37,119 bases of DNA from Candidatus Saccharimonadota bacterium (GCA_028289095.1 JAQGGY010000004.1:1-37119); one strand, 5' to 3'. Positions 17,261-27,590 are shown, numbered from the stretch's first letter. Notes: generated by a model from the letters alone, not told the origin. Numbers and translations: made by a program.

Positions 17261-18883
17261 CTAGATAACCCTATTGACTTCGTCTAGCGTCGTCTCTCCG
17301 CGAAGTGCCGCCAGGACACCAACCTGTAGTAGCGTCAGCATGCCACCTGCCCTCGCTTCTTTTTCAATAACCTCGGTATGAACGTCTGCTACATCACCAC
17401 GCAGGAATTTTTGAATGTTTTCATTCACTACCATTTGCTCCATGATCACCACGCGGCCTTTGTAACCGAATGGCACATCATCAGATGGTCTTGGTCGCCA
17501 TAATTTGAATGTATCCAAATCCGGCACATCAACGCCAGATGGCAAATCTTCTAGTACTCGCCGAACGTACTGCCGTGTTGCTTCGTCGGGTTCGTATTCT
17601 TCCTTGGTGGCATCATACAGACGACGAACAAGGCGCTGAGCAATCACTAAACGGATAGCCGAACTAAAAATTGGATTAACGCCGATTAGGTCAATCATAC
17701 GGCTGAATGCTGCACTAGTTGAATTAGCGTGAAAACTGGATAGTACCAAGTGTCCCGTAATAGACGCCTGGATGGCTGTTTTCGCCGTGTCTTGGTCACG
17801 AATCTCGCCGACCATCACAACATCAGGGTCAAGGCGCAAAACTGATCGTAGGCCATCACCAAAGCTTTTGCCGCCCGTGGTATCAATAGGAATCTGTGTA
17901 ATACCCGTCAGGCCATATTCGATCGGATCCTCTAGGGTGATTAATTTACGGTCATCAGTGTTAAGAGCATTTAGCATGCTATACAAGGTGGTCGATTTAC
18001 CCGATCCAGTCGGACCAACCATCAAAACCATACCGCGTGGATGGCTAATAACTTCATCAATTTGCCTGCGTTGCTCGGCAGGAATATTCAGTAGATCTAA
18101 GTCAAGCAACGTCTCGTCAAAATTAAACAAACGCAACACGGCATCTTGACCATACAAAGTCGGGACCGTTTCGACACGTAGGTTGAGTAAATGAGTCGCA
18201 CCGTCGCGGGTGATATCTTTTTGCATATGCCCAGATTGTGCTTCGGTTGCGGCCGTCGACACATTCGAACGGCTTGCTAGCGCACCCATCACGACACGGT
18301 AACGCTCTTTTTCTAGATTGGCTACCGCATGCAATGCACCATCGATACGCATACGTATACGTATGTAATTTCGTTCGTTTTCGATGTGAATATCGCTGGC
18401 GCCTAATTTATCTGCCTGATCAATCAAATAATCAAAGACTTCATCACTGCCAACGCTATTCAGTGTTTGGCTAACTTGCGAAATCGTATCACTATCGCCC
18501 TCTTTGGCGATTTCGATGTCATCGTAAATCACTTTTTTAGGTGGATCATAACGCAACATAAAAGCCTTGAAGCCACTATTGCTGATTAATAGGAACTGCG
18601 TTCGCTCGCCGCGATCATTATATTCTTGCTCCATCTTTTGGATTAAAGACTGAGGAGTCTGGCTAGTCACACCAAACCGGTACGGCTCATTACCATCGCC
18701 TGGCATCAATGGCATGATAAACCCCTTGTACATATCGGGGACGGCAATGATGTTAGTCGTTAACGGTAAGGTCTGATCAATTCCGCGGGTATCCAGATAC
18801 TGTAGTCCAAGAATAGCCGCACGCTGCTGTGTAGCTTGCTCGTCTTGATCACGACGCCGCTCTTGAATCTTGTCTTCGTCCAT
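17261..18883 (-). CDS. PilB/GspE-type secretion/pilus assembly ATPase
   Basis: Walker A GPTGSGKSTTLYSML, Asp box LITLEDPIEY, VMVGEIRDQDTAKTAIQASITGHLVLSSFHAN. Confidence 0.93.
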   Translation of the reverse strand: MDEDKIQERRRDQDEQATQQRAAILGLQYLDTRGIDQTLPLTTNIIAVPDMYKGFIMPLMPGDGNEPYRFGVTSQTPQSLIQKMEQEYNDRGERTQFLLISNSGFKAFMLRYDPPKKVIYDDIEIAKEGDSDTISQVSQTLNSVGSDEVFDYLIDQADKLGASDIHIENERNYIRIRMRIDGALHAVANLEKERYRVVMGALASRSNVSTAATEAQSGHMQKDITRDGATHLLNLRVETVPTLYGQDAVLRLFNFDETLLDLDLLNIPAEQRRQIDEVISHPRGMVLMVGPTGSGKSTTLYSMLNALNTDDRKLITLEDPIEYGLTGITQIPIDTTGGKSFGDGLRSVLRLDPDVVMVGEIRDQDTAKTAIQASITGHLVLSSFHANSTSAAFSRMIDLIGVNPIFSSAIRLVIAQRLVRRLYDATKEEYEPDEATRQYVRRVLEDLPSGVDVPDLDTFKLWRPRPSDDVPFGYKGRVVIMEQMVVNENIQKFLRGDVADVHTEVIEKEARAGGMLTLLQVGVLAALRGETTLDEVNRVI

Positions 18884-18937
18884 TGCCCCTATCGTACCAG
18901 AAAAGCACAAGCATTTATAGTGGTATACTATAGATTA

Positions 18938-19423
18938 ATGCCAGATATTATCGTGATTGCCCATAATATTCGATCGACACACAATGTGGGTGCTATTTTT
19001 CGTTCAAGTGAAGGTTTTGGGGTTTCTAAGATTATTTTGAGCGGCTATACACCCTACCCACATGTACAGGACGACCCGCGTTTACCGCACATTTTTCGCA
19101 AGTTAACTGATCAAATTCACAAATCTGCATTAGGGGCAGAGGAAATCGTACCATTTGAATATCAGGAATTGCCAGATATCGATAGATTAAAAAAAGCGGG
19201 TTATACGGTCGTTGGCCTAGAACAAGACGAGCGCAGCAATATGCTACCTAATTACCATCCACCGGAAAAAATCGCCCTACTGCTTGGCGAAGAAGTCAAA
19301 GGCATTACCGATGACATGCGTGACGTCTGTGACGATTTAATTGAAATCCCGATGGTGGGTAAAAAAGAATCATTCAACGTCAGCGTCGCTACAGGCATTG
19401 CATTATACGCACTAACGTCATAG
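18938..19423 (+). CDS. SpoU/TrmH family RNA 2'-O-methyltransferase
   Basis: IAHNIRSTHNVGAIFRSSEGFGV...ALLLGEEVKGIT...IEIPMVGKKESFNVSVATGIALYAL. Confidence 0.95.
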   Translation: MPDIIVIAHNIRSTHNVGAIFRSSEGFGVSKIILSGYTPYPHVQDDPRLPHIFRKLTDQIHKSALGAEEIVPFEYQELPDIDRLKKAGYTVVGLEQDERSNMLPNYHPPEKIALLLGEEVKGITDDMRDVCDDLIEIPMVGKKESFNVSVATGIALYALTS

Positions 19424-19447
19424 CCTATCTTAGGTTACGCTCTTTAT

Positions 19448-20563
19448 TTATTTAGCCAATCGTTCGACAGCATCCTCTACTGCCATCTCGGCTATAAAAG
19501 ATCCGGCGATCCGCTGCGTGACGACGTAATCATCAATCCGTTTTGCAGACATAAACCGCGCTTCACTGTCGCCCATGCCCATCGATTTGTATTCGTAAGC
19601 TAGCGCTAGACCGCGCTGACCGACGGCCGCATGAAGAGTCCGAATCATTGCATTATAATTTTTACCGTCCTTTTGCTCGCGGTACATATGAACGGCCACG
19701 TGATTTTGCGCCGCTTCCAGGTACGTATCTGGCGTATACGTTATTGGGACTTCATTGTGTCGTTGTATCGTTCGACGCTTGTTGGTCGCTAGTTTTTTAC
19801 CTTCCGCCCAGTTATCTGTCGTGAACGCAATATTCTTAGCTAAGTCATCGACTGGATCGATTGTTAGTACATCGTCGCTTTTCACACCAGTAATATATTC
19901 TTTTGGGATTGTCTGTGCGTTAAAAATGATTTTTCGCGACGCGGACATTAATCCGTTATCGTCAATTTCCCATTCGCTCTCATACGTCAGCGCCTGCGGA
20001 TTCATGTGAATTAAACCGGCAACATCCACAGGTACGTCATACACACCGTCTTCGTCGCGGTAACGGACAAGCGGATAGGCGTATAGCTCGCGCGCATACC
20101 CGCAGGTATAGCATGCATATTGATGATCCCCATTGCGGCAATTCGGACACGGCACCGTTTGATTCAGCCGGTCTGGCTGCGACGCGACTTTTGTTGCCGC
20201 CAATTCACGTACATCATCCAAGCTCATTTTATTTTCCGACGCCTTCCACTGCTTATACTCCGTAAGTGTTTCGGTGGGCATATCATTCAATCGCCAAGAA
20301 TTACGATACGGCGTTCGCACAAGTGTATTGCCTGTTTTTCCTACTAGATATTCAGATAAACTGGCATGCAAGGCTACTTCTGCTAGGCGCGGCAATACCA
20401 TTTTACCTATACGTTCCTGACCTTCAATACGACTCGGCAATCTAACGTCAACATTGACATTTGTTTGATCAAGCTCGCCCACACTGCCGTCAGGATATAG
20501 CATGACTGGATTGTAGATTTTTGAAAGGTAATAGGTATCTTGTCGTTCGCGTGGATGGTTCAT
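19448..20563 (-). CDS. Hypothetical protein with CxxC...CxxC zinc-ribbon-like motif
   Basis: CPNCRNGDHQYACYTCGYARE; otherwise unrecognised. Confidence 0.6.
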   Translation of the reverse strand: MNHPRERQDTYYLSKIYNPVMLYPDGSVGELDQTNVNVDVRLPSRIEGQERIGKMVLPRLAEVALHASLSEYLVGKTGNTLVRTPYRNSWRLNDMPTETLTEYKQWKASENKMSLDDVRELAATKVASQPDRLNQTVPCPNCRNGDHQYACYTCGYARELYAYPLVRYRDEDGVYDVPVDVAGLIHMNPQALTYESEWEIDDNGLMSASRKIIFNAQTIPKEYITGVKSDDVLTIDPVDDLAKNIAFTTDNWAEGKKLATNKRRTIQRHNEVPITYTPDTYLEAAQNHVAVHMYREQKDGKNYNAMIRTLHAAVGQRGLALAYEYKSMGMGDSEARFMSAKRIDDYVVTQRIAGSFIAEMAVEDAVERLAK

Positions 20564-20647
20564 TATATTCTCCTTGAATATTTATAGTCTGACACCACCT
20601 CCATTGTTTATCTAGTCGTATATTTTTGACTAAGGTATACTGACAGT

Positions 20648-21298
20648 ATGTTGCACCATATTCAAAAAAGTATTCTTGATACTTTAGCTACTGTCCAGTT
20701 GGCCCGCTACAGTGATATAAAACCGCACGATATAGACGGCAATATTTTTTCTTATCACCTGAAATTATTAGTTGCCGATCACTATGCGATCAAAAATGAG
20801 GACGGATTGTATTCCCTCTCGCCAAAAGGTAAAGATCATATCGTACACCGTTACGAAAACCCTCTTTATCAGGCACATTCGATTTTCTTGATAGCGATAC
20901 GGCGTGGCGATGAATGGCTCATGCGCGAACGATTAATCCAACCCCTGTTAGGAATGTCAGGGTTTATTCATGGCGAGCCCGTTGCTGGCGAGCCGTTACT
21001 CGAAACGGCTATGCGTCGGCTGCAAGTAAAGACAGGCATGGATGTGCCGCTATCAATTCATAGCAGTGGACTGATTCGGATATCACATGGTGGCATTATG
21101 GAAAGCTTTTCGCATGCGATCATACTCACGGCCGATACGAATGAAAGCCTCATAATCCAGAAGGACGAAACAGGGCGTAACTATTGGCTGCCTTCAGTCG
21201 AACTGCAAAAAGCAAATATCCTGCCTAGCTGCCCCGACATCATTTCATTATTAGCGCAGGCTCATGCCCGCCCCTTTGAATTCGACTACCGCCTGTAA
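20648..21298 (+). CDS. N-terminal winged-helix-like plus degenerate Nudix-like domain protein
   Basis: HTH-like first ~70 aa; Nudix-like box GEPVAGEPLLETAMRRLQVKTGM with substituted glutamates. Confidence 0.65.
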   Translation: MLHHIQKSILDTLATVQLARYSDIKPHDIDGNIFSYHLKLLVADHYAIKNEDGLYSLSPKGKDHIVHRYENPLYQAHSIFLIAIRRGDEWLMRERLIQPLLGMSGFIHGEPVAGEPLLETAMRRLQVKTGMDVPLSIHSSGLIRISHGGIMESFSHAIILTADTNESLIIQKDETGRNYWLPSVELQKANILPSCPDIISLLAQAHARPFEFDYRL

Positions 21299-21383
21299 GA
21301 TTAGGTGCTATATTGATATTTTATAAAGCGATGCTATAATATATTTATTATCTGTCCCACTCTCAAAAAAAGGTTGTGTTGGT

Positions 21384-21866
21384 ATGTCCTTAGAAACAAG
21401 TTTATGTATTGTCCATCGCCGGCTCATTCCGCCCGAAGGTAAAGTTGGAACACGTATTCGATTCAAAACATCAATGCCCGGTCGTTATTTCGATCAGGAA
21501 AAAGAGAAAATCAGAACATTTGAAGCAACGCTTTCTGACATCTCGACACAGCGCGACCTCGATGTAGGTGCTCCTCAATACGGTTTCGTACTGGATAAAA
21601 CGCCGGACAGCGCCGCGATCATTACGGAATTTCGTAGAATGTACGTGGAGGACTGTAAAAGTACACTAGAGACATGGGCAGACGATCCTAAGATCTTGCC
21701 ACTGATTCAGGAACAAGTGTCAAAACCACCTGTTTTTCGACTAGAAACATCGGCTCAGTACATATTCGCCGAAGGCGACAGAGTCAAAGTATCTGTCTGT
21801 AGTCCTCGTAAATTTCCAATCTATGAGCCACTTGGCGACATCGTCCAGCTCGAGGTTATCTGTTAA
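21384..21866 (+). CDS. Hypothetical protein, 160 aa
   Basis: Open frame ending in front of a terminator. Confidence 0.6.
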   Translation: MSLETSLCIVHRRLIPPEGKVGTRIRFKTSMPGRYFDQEKEKIRTFEATLSDISTQRDLDVGAPQYGFVLDKTPDSAAIITEFRRMYVEDCKSTLETWADDPKILPLIQEQVSKPPVFRLETSAQYIFAEGDRVKVSVCSPRKFPIYEPLGDIVQLEVIC

Positions 21867-21891
21867 CTTCGCAATGCGTTGAGTCTTTAAT

Positions 21892-21922
21892 AAAAAGAAC
21901 TCCGCGATGCGGAGTTCTTTTT
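21892..21922. terminator. Bidirectional intrinsic terminator between the 160-aa ORF and dnaE
   Basis: AAAAAGAACTCCGC-GAT-GCGGAGTTCTTTTT; touches the dnaE stop codon. Confidence 0.9.
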
Positions 21923-24900
21923 ATTTCAGGACGACGCAATCTTCGCCAAGTAATTTCACCAACGCACCGATCAGCTCGTCACTACCATCAATTTTGAATG
22001 GTAATTTAATAGCAGATTTTTTATCAGCACCTAACACCAAGATAATATCGGTTTTACCAACAAAATTACCGCACGTTTGTTTTAGTGCTAATAATGCGTC
22101 GTGATTGTCAGGGGTTTTAATATGAACAAATAACTTCTTGACTGTAGGGATATCCATAACTGGACGCGGCCTTTCGACAGCTACAGGTTTTTCCGGTTGG
22201 TCTGGGGGCATTGTAGTAGCGGGCGCACTGACGGAACCACCCGTGTGTTTAGCTCTAAATTCAGCGACGCGGATAGCTTTTACCTTGGCGCTCATTTTTG
22301 GTGCTTCCATTTTACGGCCGGTTGATTCGTAATCGCGAAGCTCTTTATCGGTCACTTCGACCACTTCGTCTGCAATCATCTTAGCGTCAGTACCCAAGTT
22401 GCCGTCGCGGTCGCGCGCACTAATTTTACCCGATACGCGAATTACCGCATCCTGCACTAATTTAGCCCCGACTTGCTCATACAGATTTGGGAAGATAATT
22501 ACTTCACCCTCGCCAGTTTTATCCTCTAACCCGACGAACGCCATCTTTGTGCCCGATTTCGTAATAATTGTACGAACTGTACTGATTAATCCGCCGATGG
22601 TCGCTTTTTTACCATCAACATCTGCGGTTATACGCATCAATGGAATTGTCTGCTCTTCAAAATATGCATCATAGTTATCTAGCGGATGCGCACTAATATA
22701 TAGACCGAGTAGTTCGCGCTCCCACATCAGTTTTTCCTTGTCGGTGTACTTGGACGGCGCGGTTTGCATAGTCATCGTCGACTGCACGCTTGCCGCATCG
22801 CCTAATCCACCAAACAAATCGCCTTGTCCGCTCAATGCGGCTTTTTGAACACGACTTGCAAATGCTTGGATAGATTCAAGATTGAATAACAGGTCAGAAC
22901 GTTCGCCAAACGCGTCAAACCCACCAGATTTTATTAATGAATCCCATGCTTTTTTATTAAACTTCTGCGTACTGACTCGTTTTGCAAAATCTTCGATATT
23001 GACGAATTTTCCTTCTTCACGTGCGCGCAATACTTCTTCGACGGCACCGACACCAACACCTTTAATTGCGGCCATGCCGAAACGTATCTCGTTTTTGTTC
23101 GGCACAATAGCGAATTCGACGAACGATTCATTCACATCCGGTGACAGTACCTTGATACCCATGTGATTACATTCATTAATTTCAATTGCTAAGCGGTCAA
23201 TATCATCCTGGTCGCTTGTCATTAGCGCCGCCATAAAGGCGTCAGGATAATGCGCTTTTAGATATGCCGTCCAGTAGCTAATCAAACCGTAACATGCGGC
23301 ATGGGACTTATTGAAACAGTAATTGGCAAACTCTTCTAGTTGCTCCCAAAACTTTTCAGCAACTTCACGCTTGGCACCACTCGTTTTGATAGCTCCTTCT
23401 ACAAAATCAACCTTCACCTTACGCATTAAATCGATCTTCTTTTTGCCCACCGCTTTACGTAGGGTATCTGCCTGCCCGCCGGTAAATCCGGACCATTCCT
23501 TTGAAATCTGCATAAACTGTTCCTGATAGACAAGGATACCGTAGGTTGCTTTTAATGAATTCTCCATACCTTTATCTAGGTATTCAATCGGCTCCTGACC
23601 ATGTTTACGTTTAATGAAACTGTCGATAAACTGCATTGGACCAGGGCGGTATAGCGCCACCATGGCAATAATATCTTCAAAAACGGTCGGCTTCAAATCG
23701 CGAAGATAACGTTTCATACCTGCCGATTCCAACTGGAAAACACCCGTCGTATCACCACGCTGAAAAAGTTCATACGTTTTCGCGTCGTCTAGCGGCATAG
23801 TTGCAAGGTCGATTTCAACTCCATATACCTTTTTAATAATACGTAGTGCATTATTAATCGTTGTTAGATTTGATAGGCCTAAAAAGTCCATCTTTAATAA
23901 GCCAAGCTCTTCAACTTCGCCCATTGGGAATTGGGTCGAGACCACGCCCTTTTGCGCCATTTCAAGTGGCAGATACTTTACCAGATCATCGGGTGCAATC
24001 ACGACACCGCAGGCATGGACGCCATGCGAGCGAATCGTACCCTCTAATCGCACTGCGTAATCAAATACCATTTTGGCAGTTGGGTTTGTCTCGTATTCCT
24101 TTTTCAGATCGGCATCTTCTTTGATACTCTCTTTTAGTGGAATGTGACGGCCCTGAGCAGGCGGTGGAATCATTTTTGAAAGGCGGTCAGCCTCGGCATA
24201 CGGAACTTCTAGCACGCGGGCGACATCACGCACAGCAGCACGCGCCGCCATCTTGCCGAATGTGACAATGTTCGAAACATGATCTGCACCATACTTATCG
24301 GAACAATACTGAATTACCTCGTCACGGCGAGTATCTTGGATGTCGACATCGATATCGGGCATCGAAATACGATCGGGATTCAGGAAACGCTCGAACAGCA
24401 ACCCATATCTCAGCGGGTCAAGATCGGTGATAGCCAGTGCATAGGCAATGATTGACCCAGCCGCGCTGCCACGCCCAGGACCAAAGATAATACCGCGATT
24501 TTTACCCCAGTTAATGAAATCCTGGACGATCAAGAAATACCCGTTATAGCCCATTTTATCAAGCACTCCCAGCTCCATATCTAGACGCGTGGCTACTTCT
24601 TCACTGATGATAGCCTTAACGTCATCGATCGACATTTGCGCTGCTTCATCGGGCGTCTTGCCGTTGTAGCGCATCGCAACACCGCGATATACTAATTTAT
24701 CTAGAAATGTCTTTTCGGTTTCGCCGTCTGGCACAGGGAACGTCGGAATCAGGATGCGCCCAAGCTCTAGTTCGACATTACAGCGATCAGCAATCATTTT
24801 TGTGTTTATAACCGCCTGCGGATGTGTCTTGCCCCAGCGTGAAATAATATCTGCAGGATCAGTCACATGTAGTTCAAAATCTTTCAGACTCATACGCTTT

Positions 24901-25664
24901 TCGTCACTCATAAACGACCCCGTACCGACGCATAATAAAATCTCGTGTGAATCCTGATCATCATGCGTCAAATAATGACCGTCACTGGTCACGACACATG
25001 GAATATCTAATTCTTCTGAAAGTCGCTCTAGGTGCTTATTGATGCCAACCTGGACATCCCATTTTGCAGGACAATCTGGATGTCCGTGGTCCTGCATTTC
25101 AAGATAGTATCGATCACCGAATACTTTCTTATACCAACTTGCGACCTTTTTTGCCTCTTCGTAGTTATCATTACGTAGCTGTTCACCAACTTCACCACTT
25201 GCGCAGGCAGACAATACAATCAGACCTTCGTTGTATTCTTCTAGCAAATCATGGTCGATACGCGGCTTGTAGTACATACCCTCAAGGTTAGCCTTCGTCG
25301 ATAGCTTCATTAGGTTTAGATAACCCGTCTCATTCATGGCAAGTAATATCAGGTGATACCTAGCTTTATCCTTTGCAGGATCACGATCATGACGACTCCG
25401 CGCCGCAACATACGCCTCCATACCCATGATTGGCTTAACGCCGCTGTCTTTGGCGGATTTATAAAACTCTACTAGTCCAGACATCGTCCCATGATCAGTA
25501 ATCGCAACAGCTTCCATACCCATATCTTTAACAGCACCGACAAGCTCGTTGACCTTCGTCATACCATCAAGCAAGCTATGGTGCGTATGATTATGTAGAT
25601 GAACATAATCGGCAGTGGTTAAACGCGTCGCTAGCGCGGTTTTATCTTGTGTTTGAACCCCCAT
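21921..25664 (-). CDS. dnaE: DNA polymerase III alpha subunit DnaE
   Basis: PHP domain HLHNHTHHSLLDG; polymerase motifs FGPGRGSAAGSIIAYAL and MPDIDVDIQDTRRDEVIQY. Confidence 0.98.
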   Translation of the reverse strand: MGVQTQDKTALATRLTTADYVHLHNHTHHSLLDGMTKVNELVGAVKDMGMEAVAITDHGTMSGLVEFYKSAKDSGVKPIMGMEAYVAARSRHDRDPAKDKARYHLILLAMNETGYLNLMKLSTKANLEGMYYKPRIDHDLLEEYNEGLIVLSACASGEVGEQLRNDNYEEAKKVASWYKKVFGDRYYLEMQDHGHPDCPAKWDVQVGINKHLERLSEELDIPCVVTSDGHYLTHDDQDSHEILLCVGTGSFMSDEKRMSLKDFELHVTDPADIISRWGKTHPQAVINTKMIADRCNVELELGRILIPTFPVPDGETEKTFLDKLVYRGVAMRYNGKTPDEAAQMSIDDVKAIISEEVATRLDMELGVLDKMGYNGYFLIVQDFINWGKNRGIIFGPGRGSAAGSIIAYALAITDLDPLRYGLLFERFLNPDRISMPDIDVDIQDTRRDEVIQYCSDKYGADHVSNIVTFGKMAARAAVRDVARVLEVPYAEADRLSKMIPPPAQGRHIPLKESIKEDADLKKEYETNPTAKMVFDYAVRLEGTIRSHGVHACGVVIAPDDLVKYLPLEMAQKGVVSTQFPMGEVEELGLLKMDFLGLSNLTTINNALRIIKKVYGVEIDLATMPLDDAKTYELFQRGDTTGVFQLESAGMKRYLRDLKPTVFEDIIAMVALYRPGPMQFIDSFIKRKHGQEPIEYLDKGMENSLKATYGILVYQEQFMQISKEWSGFTGGQADTLRKAVGKKKIDLMRKVKVDFVEGAIKTSGAKREVAEKFWEQLEEFANYCFNKSHAACYGLISYWTAYLKAHYPDAFMAALMTSDQDDIDRLAIEINECNHMGIKVLSPDVNESFVEFAIVPNKNEIRFGMAAIKGVGVGAVEEVLRAREEGKFVNIEDFAKRVSTQKFNKKAWDSLIKSGGFDAFGERSDLLFNLESIQAFASRVQKAALSGQGDLFGGLGDAASVQSTMTMQTAPSKYTDKEKLMWERELLGLYISAHPLDNYDAYFEEQTIPLMRITADVDGKKATIGGLISTVRTIITKSGTKMAFVGLEDKTGEGEVIIFPNLYEQVGAKLVQDAVIRVSGKISARDRDGNLGTDAKMIADEVVEVTDKELRDYESTGRKMEAPKMSAKVKAIRVAEFRAKHTGGSVSAPATTMPPDQPEKPVAVERPRPVMDIPTVKKLFVHIKTPDNHDALLALKQTCGNFVGKTDIILVLGADKKSAIKLPFKIDGSDELIGALVKLLGEDCVVLK

Positions 25665-25713
25665 AATATATATCTAGTATACCGAAGTTAGGTAGGGTTT
25701 GTCTGTAGTAAAA

Positions 25714-26004
25714 TTAGTTAGACTTTGGCTTGATCGTATCCGTCACGCCGTTAAAAAAGTCTTCCAAAGGAGGGATAAATCCAGCGACTGAGCTAAGCAC
25801 CCATATCAATAACGCAACGACAATAGTGCCGCCTATGACACTACCTAATCCAAAAAAGACACCGCGAAAAAAATTCATTTTATAAATTTGCGCGCGACTA
25901 GTGTTAAAATCGTAAAACAATTCTTCGATGACATTTTTTCGTGCTTCGTTTTCATTTTTAACTTTTGATTTATCCGCTACTTTCTTTACATGACGTCCAA
26001 ACAT
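25714..26004 (-). CDS. Small membrane protein
   Basis: Single TM VFFGLGSVIGGTIVVALLIWVL; start set at MFGRHVKK with AAGGAG upstream. Confidence 0.65.
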   Translation of the reverse strand: MFGRHVKKVADKSKVKNENEARKNVIEELFYDFNTSRAQIYKMNFFRGVFFGLGSVIGGTIVVALLIWVLSSVAGFIPPLEDFFNGVTDTIKPKSN

Positions 26005-26029
26005 TGCCACCATCTCCTTATAGTAAGTT

Positions 26030-26055
26030 GGCACACCGCTTTATTGCGGTGTGCC
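26030..26055. other. Intergenic hairpin without U-tract
   Basis: GGCACACCGC-TTTATT-GCGGTGTGCC. Confidence 0.7.
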
Positions 26056-26077
26056 ATTAATCATCAATAAAACTGAT

Positions 26078-26374
26078 TTATTTTTTTGATTCTTTAGAAA
26101 AGAAACCTTTTTTTGCGCCTTCGATCGCGCCGTCGATTGTTCGTTCACCACGGCTCTTGTATTCATCAGCCTTGTCTTTAACTTCACTGACAACTTGCGC
26201 TGATTTGTTTTTAGCATCGTCCGTGCGCTTTGCTGCTTCATCTTTTAATTCGGCTGCTTTGTTTTTAATATCAGCACGCGTCTCTTTACCTGATTTTGGT
26301 GCAGTTAATACACCTGCGATAACACCTGCTACTGCACCGATTACTGCGCCTAATGCGAATTTACCCTTGATCAT
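26078..26374 (-). CDS. YtxH-like small membrane protein
   Basis: ALGAVIGAVAGVIAGVLTAPKSGKETRADIKNKAAELKDEA. Confidence 0.8.
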   Translation of the reverse strand: MIKGKFALGAVIGAVAGVIAGVLTAPKSGKETRADIKNKAAELKDEAAKRTDDAKNKSAQVVSEVKDKADEYKSRGERTIDGAIEGAKKGFFSKESKK

Positions 26375-26387
26375 TGTTTAGCTCCTA

Positions 26388-26627
26388 TTATTTCTTGTAC
26401 TTTTTAATAAATTTCATCGCTGTCTGAAACATAACGAATGGCGATGTCATTGCGCTAAAACCTGCGACTGCTTTTTGAAAACTTTCCGCTGTCCGTGCCG
26501 CGCTACCCGTTACTTCTTTGATTTGACGGGTTACTTTGATTAGTAACACTGTCAAAATAATCGCTAGTAGTAAGAATATCGCGAGGAATACCGATAATAT
26601 GATGACAAGGATTTGCGCCCAGTCCAT
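26388..26627 (-). CDS. Small membrane protein, 79 aa
   Basis: N-terminal TM and amphipathic tail; GGAGGA SD. Confidence 0.65.
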   Translation of the reverse strand: MDWAQILVIILSVFLAIFLLLAIILTVLLIKVTRQIKEVTGSAARTAESFQKAVAGFSAMTSPFVMFQTAMKFIKKYKK

Positions 26628-26662
26628 AGTTCGTCCTCCTTTTTTATTTTATTATACGTCTA

Positions 26663-27535
26663 TTATAACCTTTTTCTCAGGTACGATGCAAACTCCGTCG
26701 CATACTCTTCGGTTTCTAACGCCATATCGACAACTGCTTTCAAATATTTTAATTGATCGCCTGTGTCATGCCACGTCCCTTCAATAAATTGACCATACAC
26801 AACATCAGATTGCGCAAGCTCATTAATACTATCGGCCAGTGTAATTTCACCGCCATTCCCTACCTTTTCCTGGGCAATAATAGGTAAAATATCTGCAGTA
26901 AGTAAGTACCCACCGACAGACGCAAAGGCGCTTGGTGTATTCGCTTCGCCTGGTTTTTCAATCAATTCGTCAATTTTGAATGTTCGCCCACCCAAATCAT
27001 CGCCAATTGCCGCCATGCCGTACTTATCTGCATCAGATTTATCAACTTCAATCAGTGAAATGACCGACTTGCCTGTTTTTTCATAAGCTGCCTTTAATTG
27101 AACAGCCCGTGGGATTGTACTGCGAAAAAAGTCATCGGCAAAAAAGACAAAAAAAGGTTCATCATCATCAATCAAATGCTGTGCGTTGAGGATCGGACGG
27201 GCGTTACCTTTTGGCGTGCCTTTTTGGCGGATATACACAAAATTTGCCAGTTCAGATATTGCTTTAATCTGATCGGCCTTATCATCTTTGCCTTTTTCGC
27301 GTAGTTCAAGTTCTAACTCTTCACTACGATCAAAGTGATCTTCGATAGCGCGTTTTGTACTGCCGGTAACAATAATAATATCCGTCACACCAGCAGCAAC
27401 CGCCTCTTCGACAATCAGCTGAATAACCGGCCGGTCAATGATAGGGAGCATTTCTTTTGGCATTGCCTTTGTCTGTGGTAAAAACCGCGTTCCAAGCCCT
27501 GCCGCGCATATAATTGCTTTCGTTGGTAATTTCAC
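26663..27535 (-). CDS. galU: UTP--glucose-1-phosphate uridylyltransferase
   Basis: KAIICAAGLGTRFLPQTKAMPKEMLPIIDRPVIQLIVEEAVAAG. Confidence 0.97.
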   Translation of the reverse strand: MKLPTKAIICAAGLGTRFLPQTKAMPKEMLPIIDRPVIQLIVEEAVAAGVTDIIIVTGSTKRAIEDHFDRSEELELELREKGKDDKADQIKAISELANFVYIRQKGTPKGNARPILNAQHLIDDDEPFFVFFADDFFRSTIPRAVQLKAAYEKTGKSVISLIEVDKSDADKYGMAAIGDDLGGRTFKIDELIEKPGEANTPSAFASVGGYLLTADILPIIAQEKVGNGGEITLADSINELAQSDVVYGQFIEGTWHDTGDQLKYLKAVVDMALETEEYATEFASYLRKRL

Positions 27536-27590
27536 TATTGTACCTCCGTTTTACTGCGTTTGCGTTATATATTCAGTATACTAGAGAATC

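Noticed and set aside
17772-18474. Plus-strand ORFs opposite pilB/gspE
   Set aside because: Antisense to conserved ATPase motifs; no family resemblance.
21907-25291. Multiple small ORFs opposite dnaE
   Set aside because: Shadow ORFs opposite a long conserved gene.
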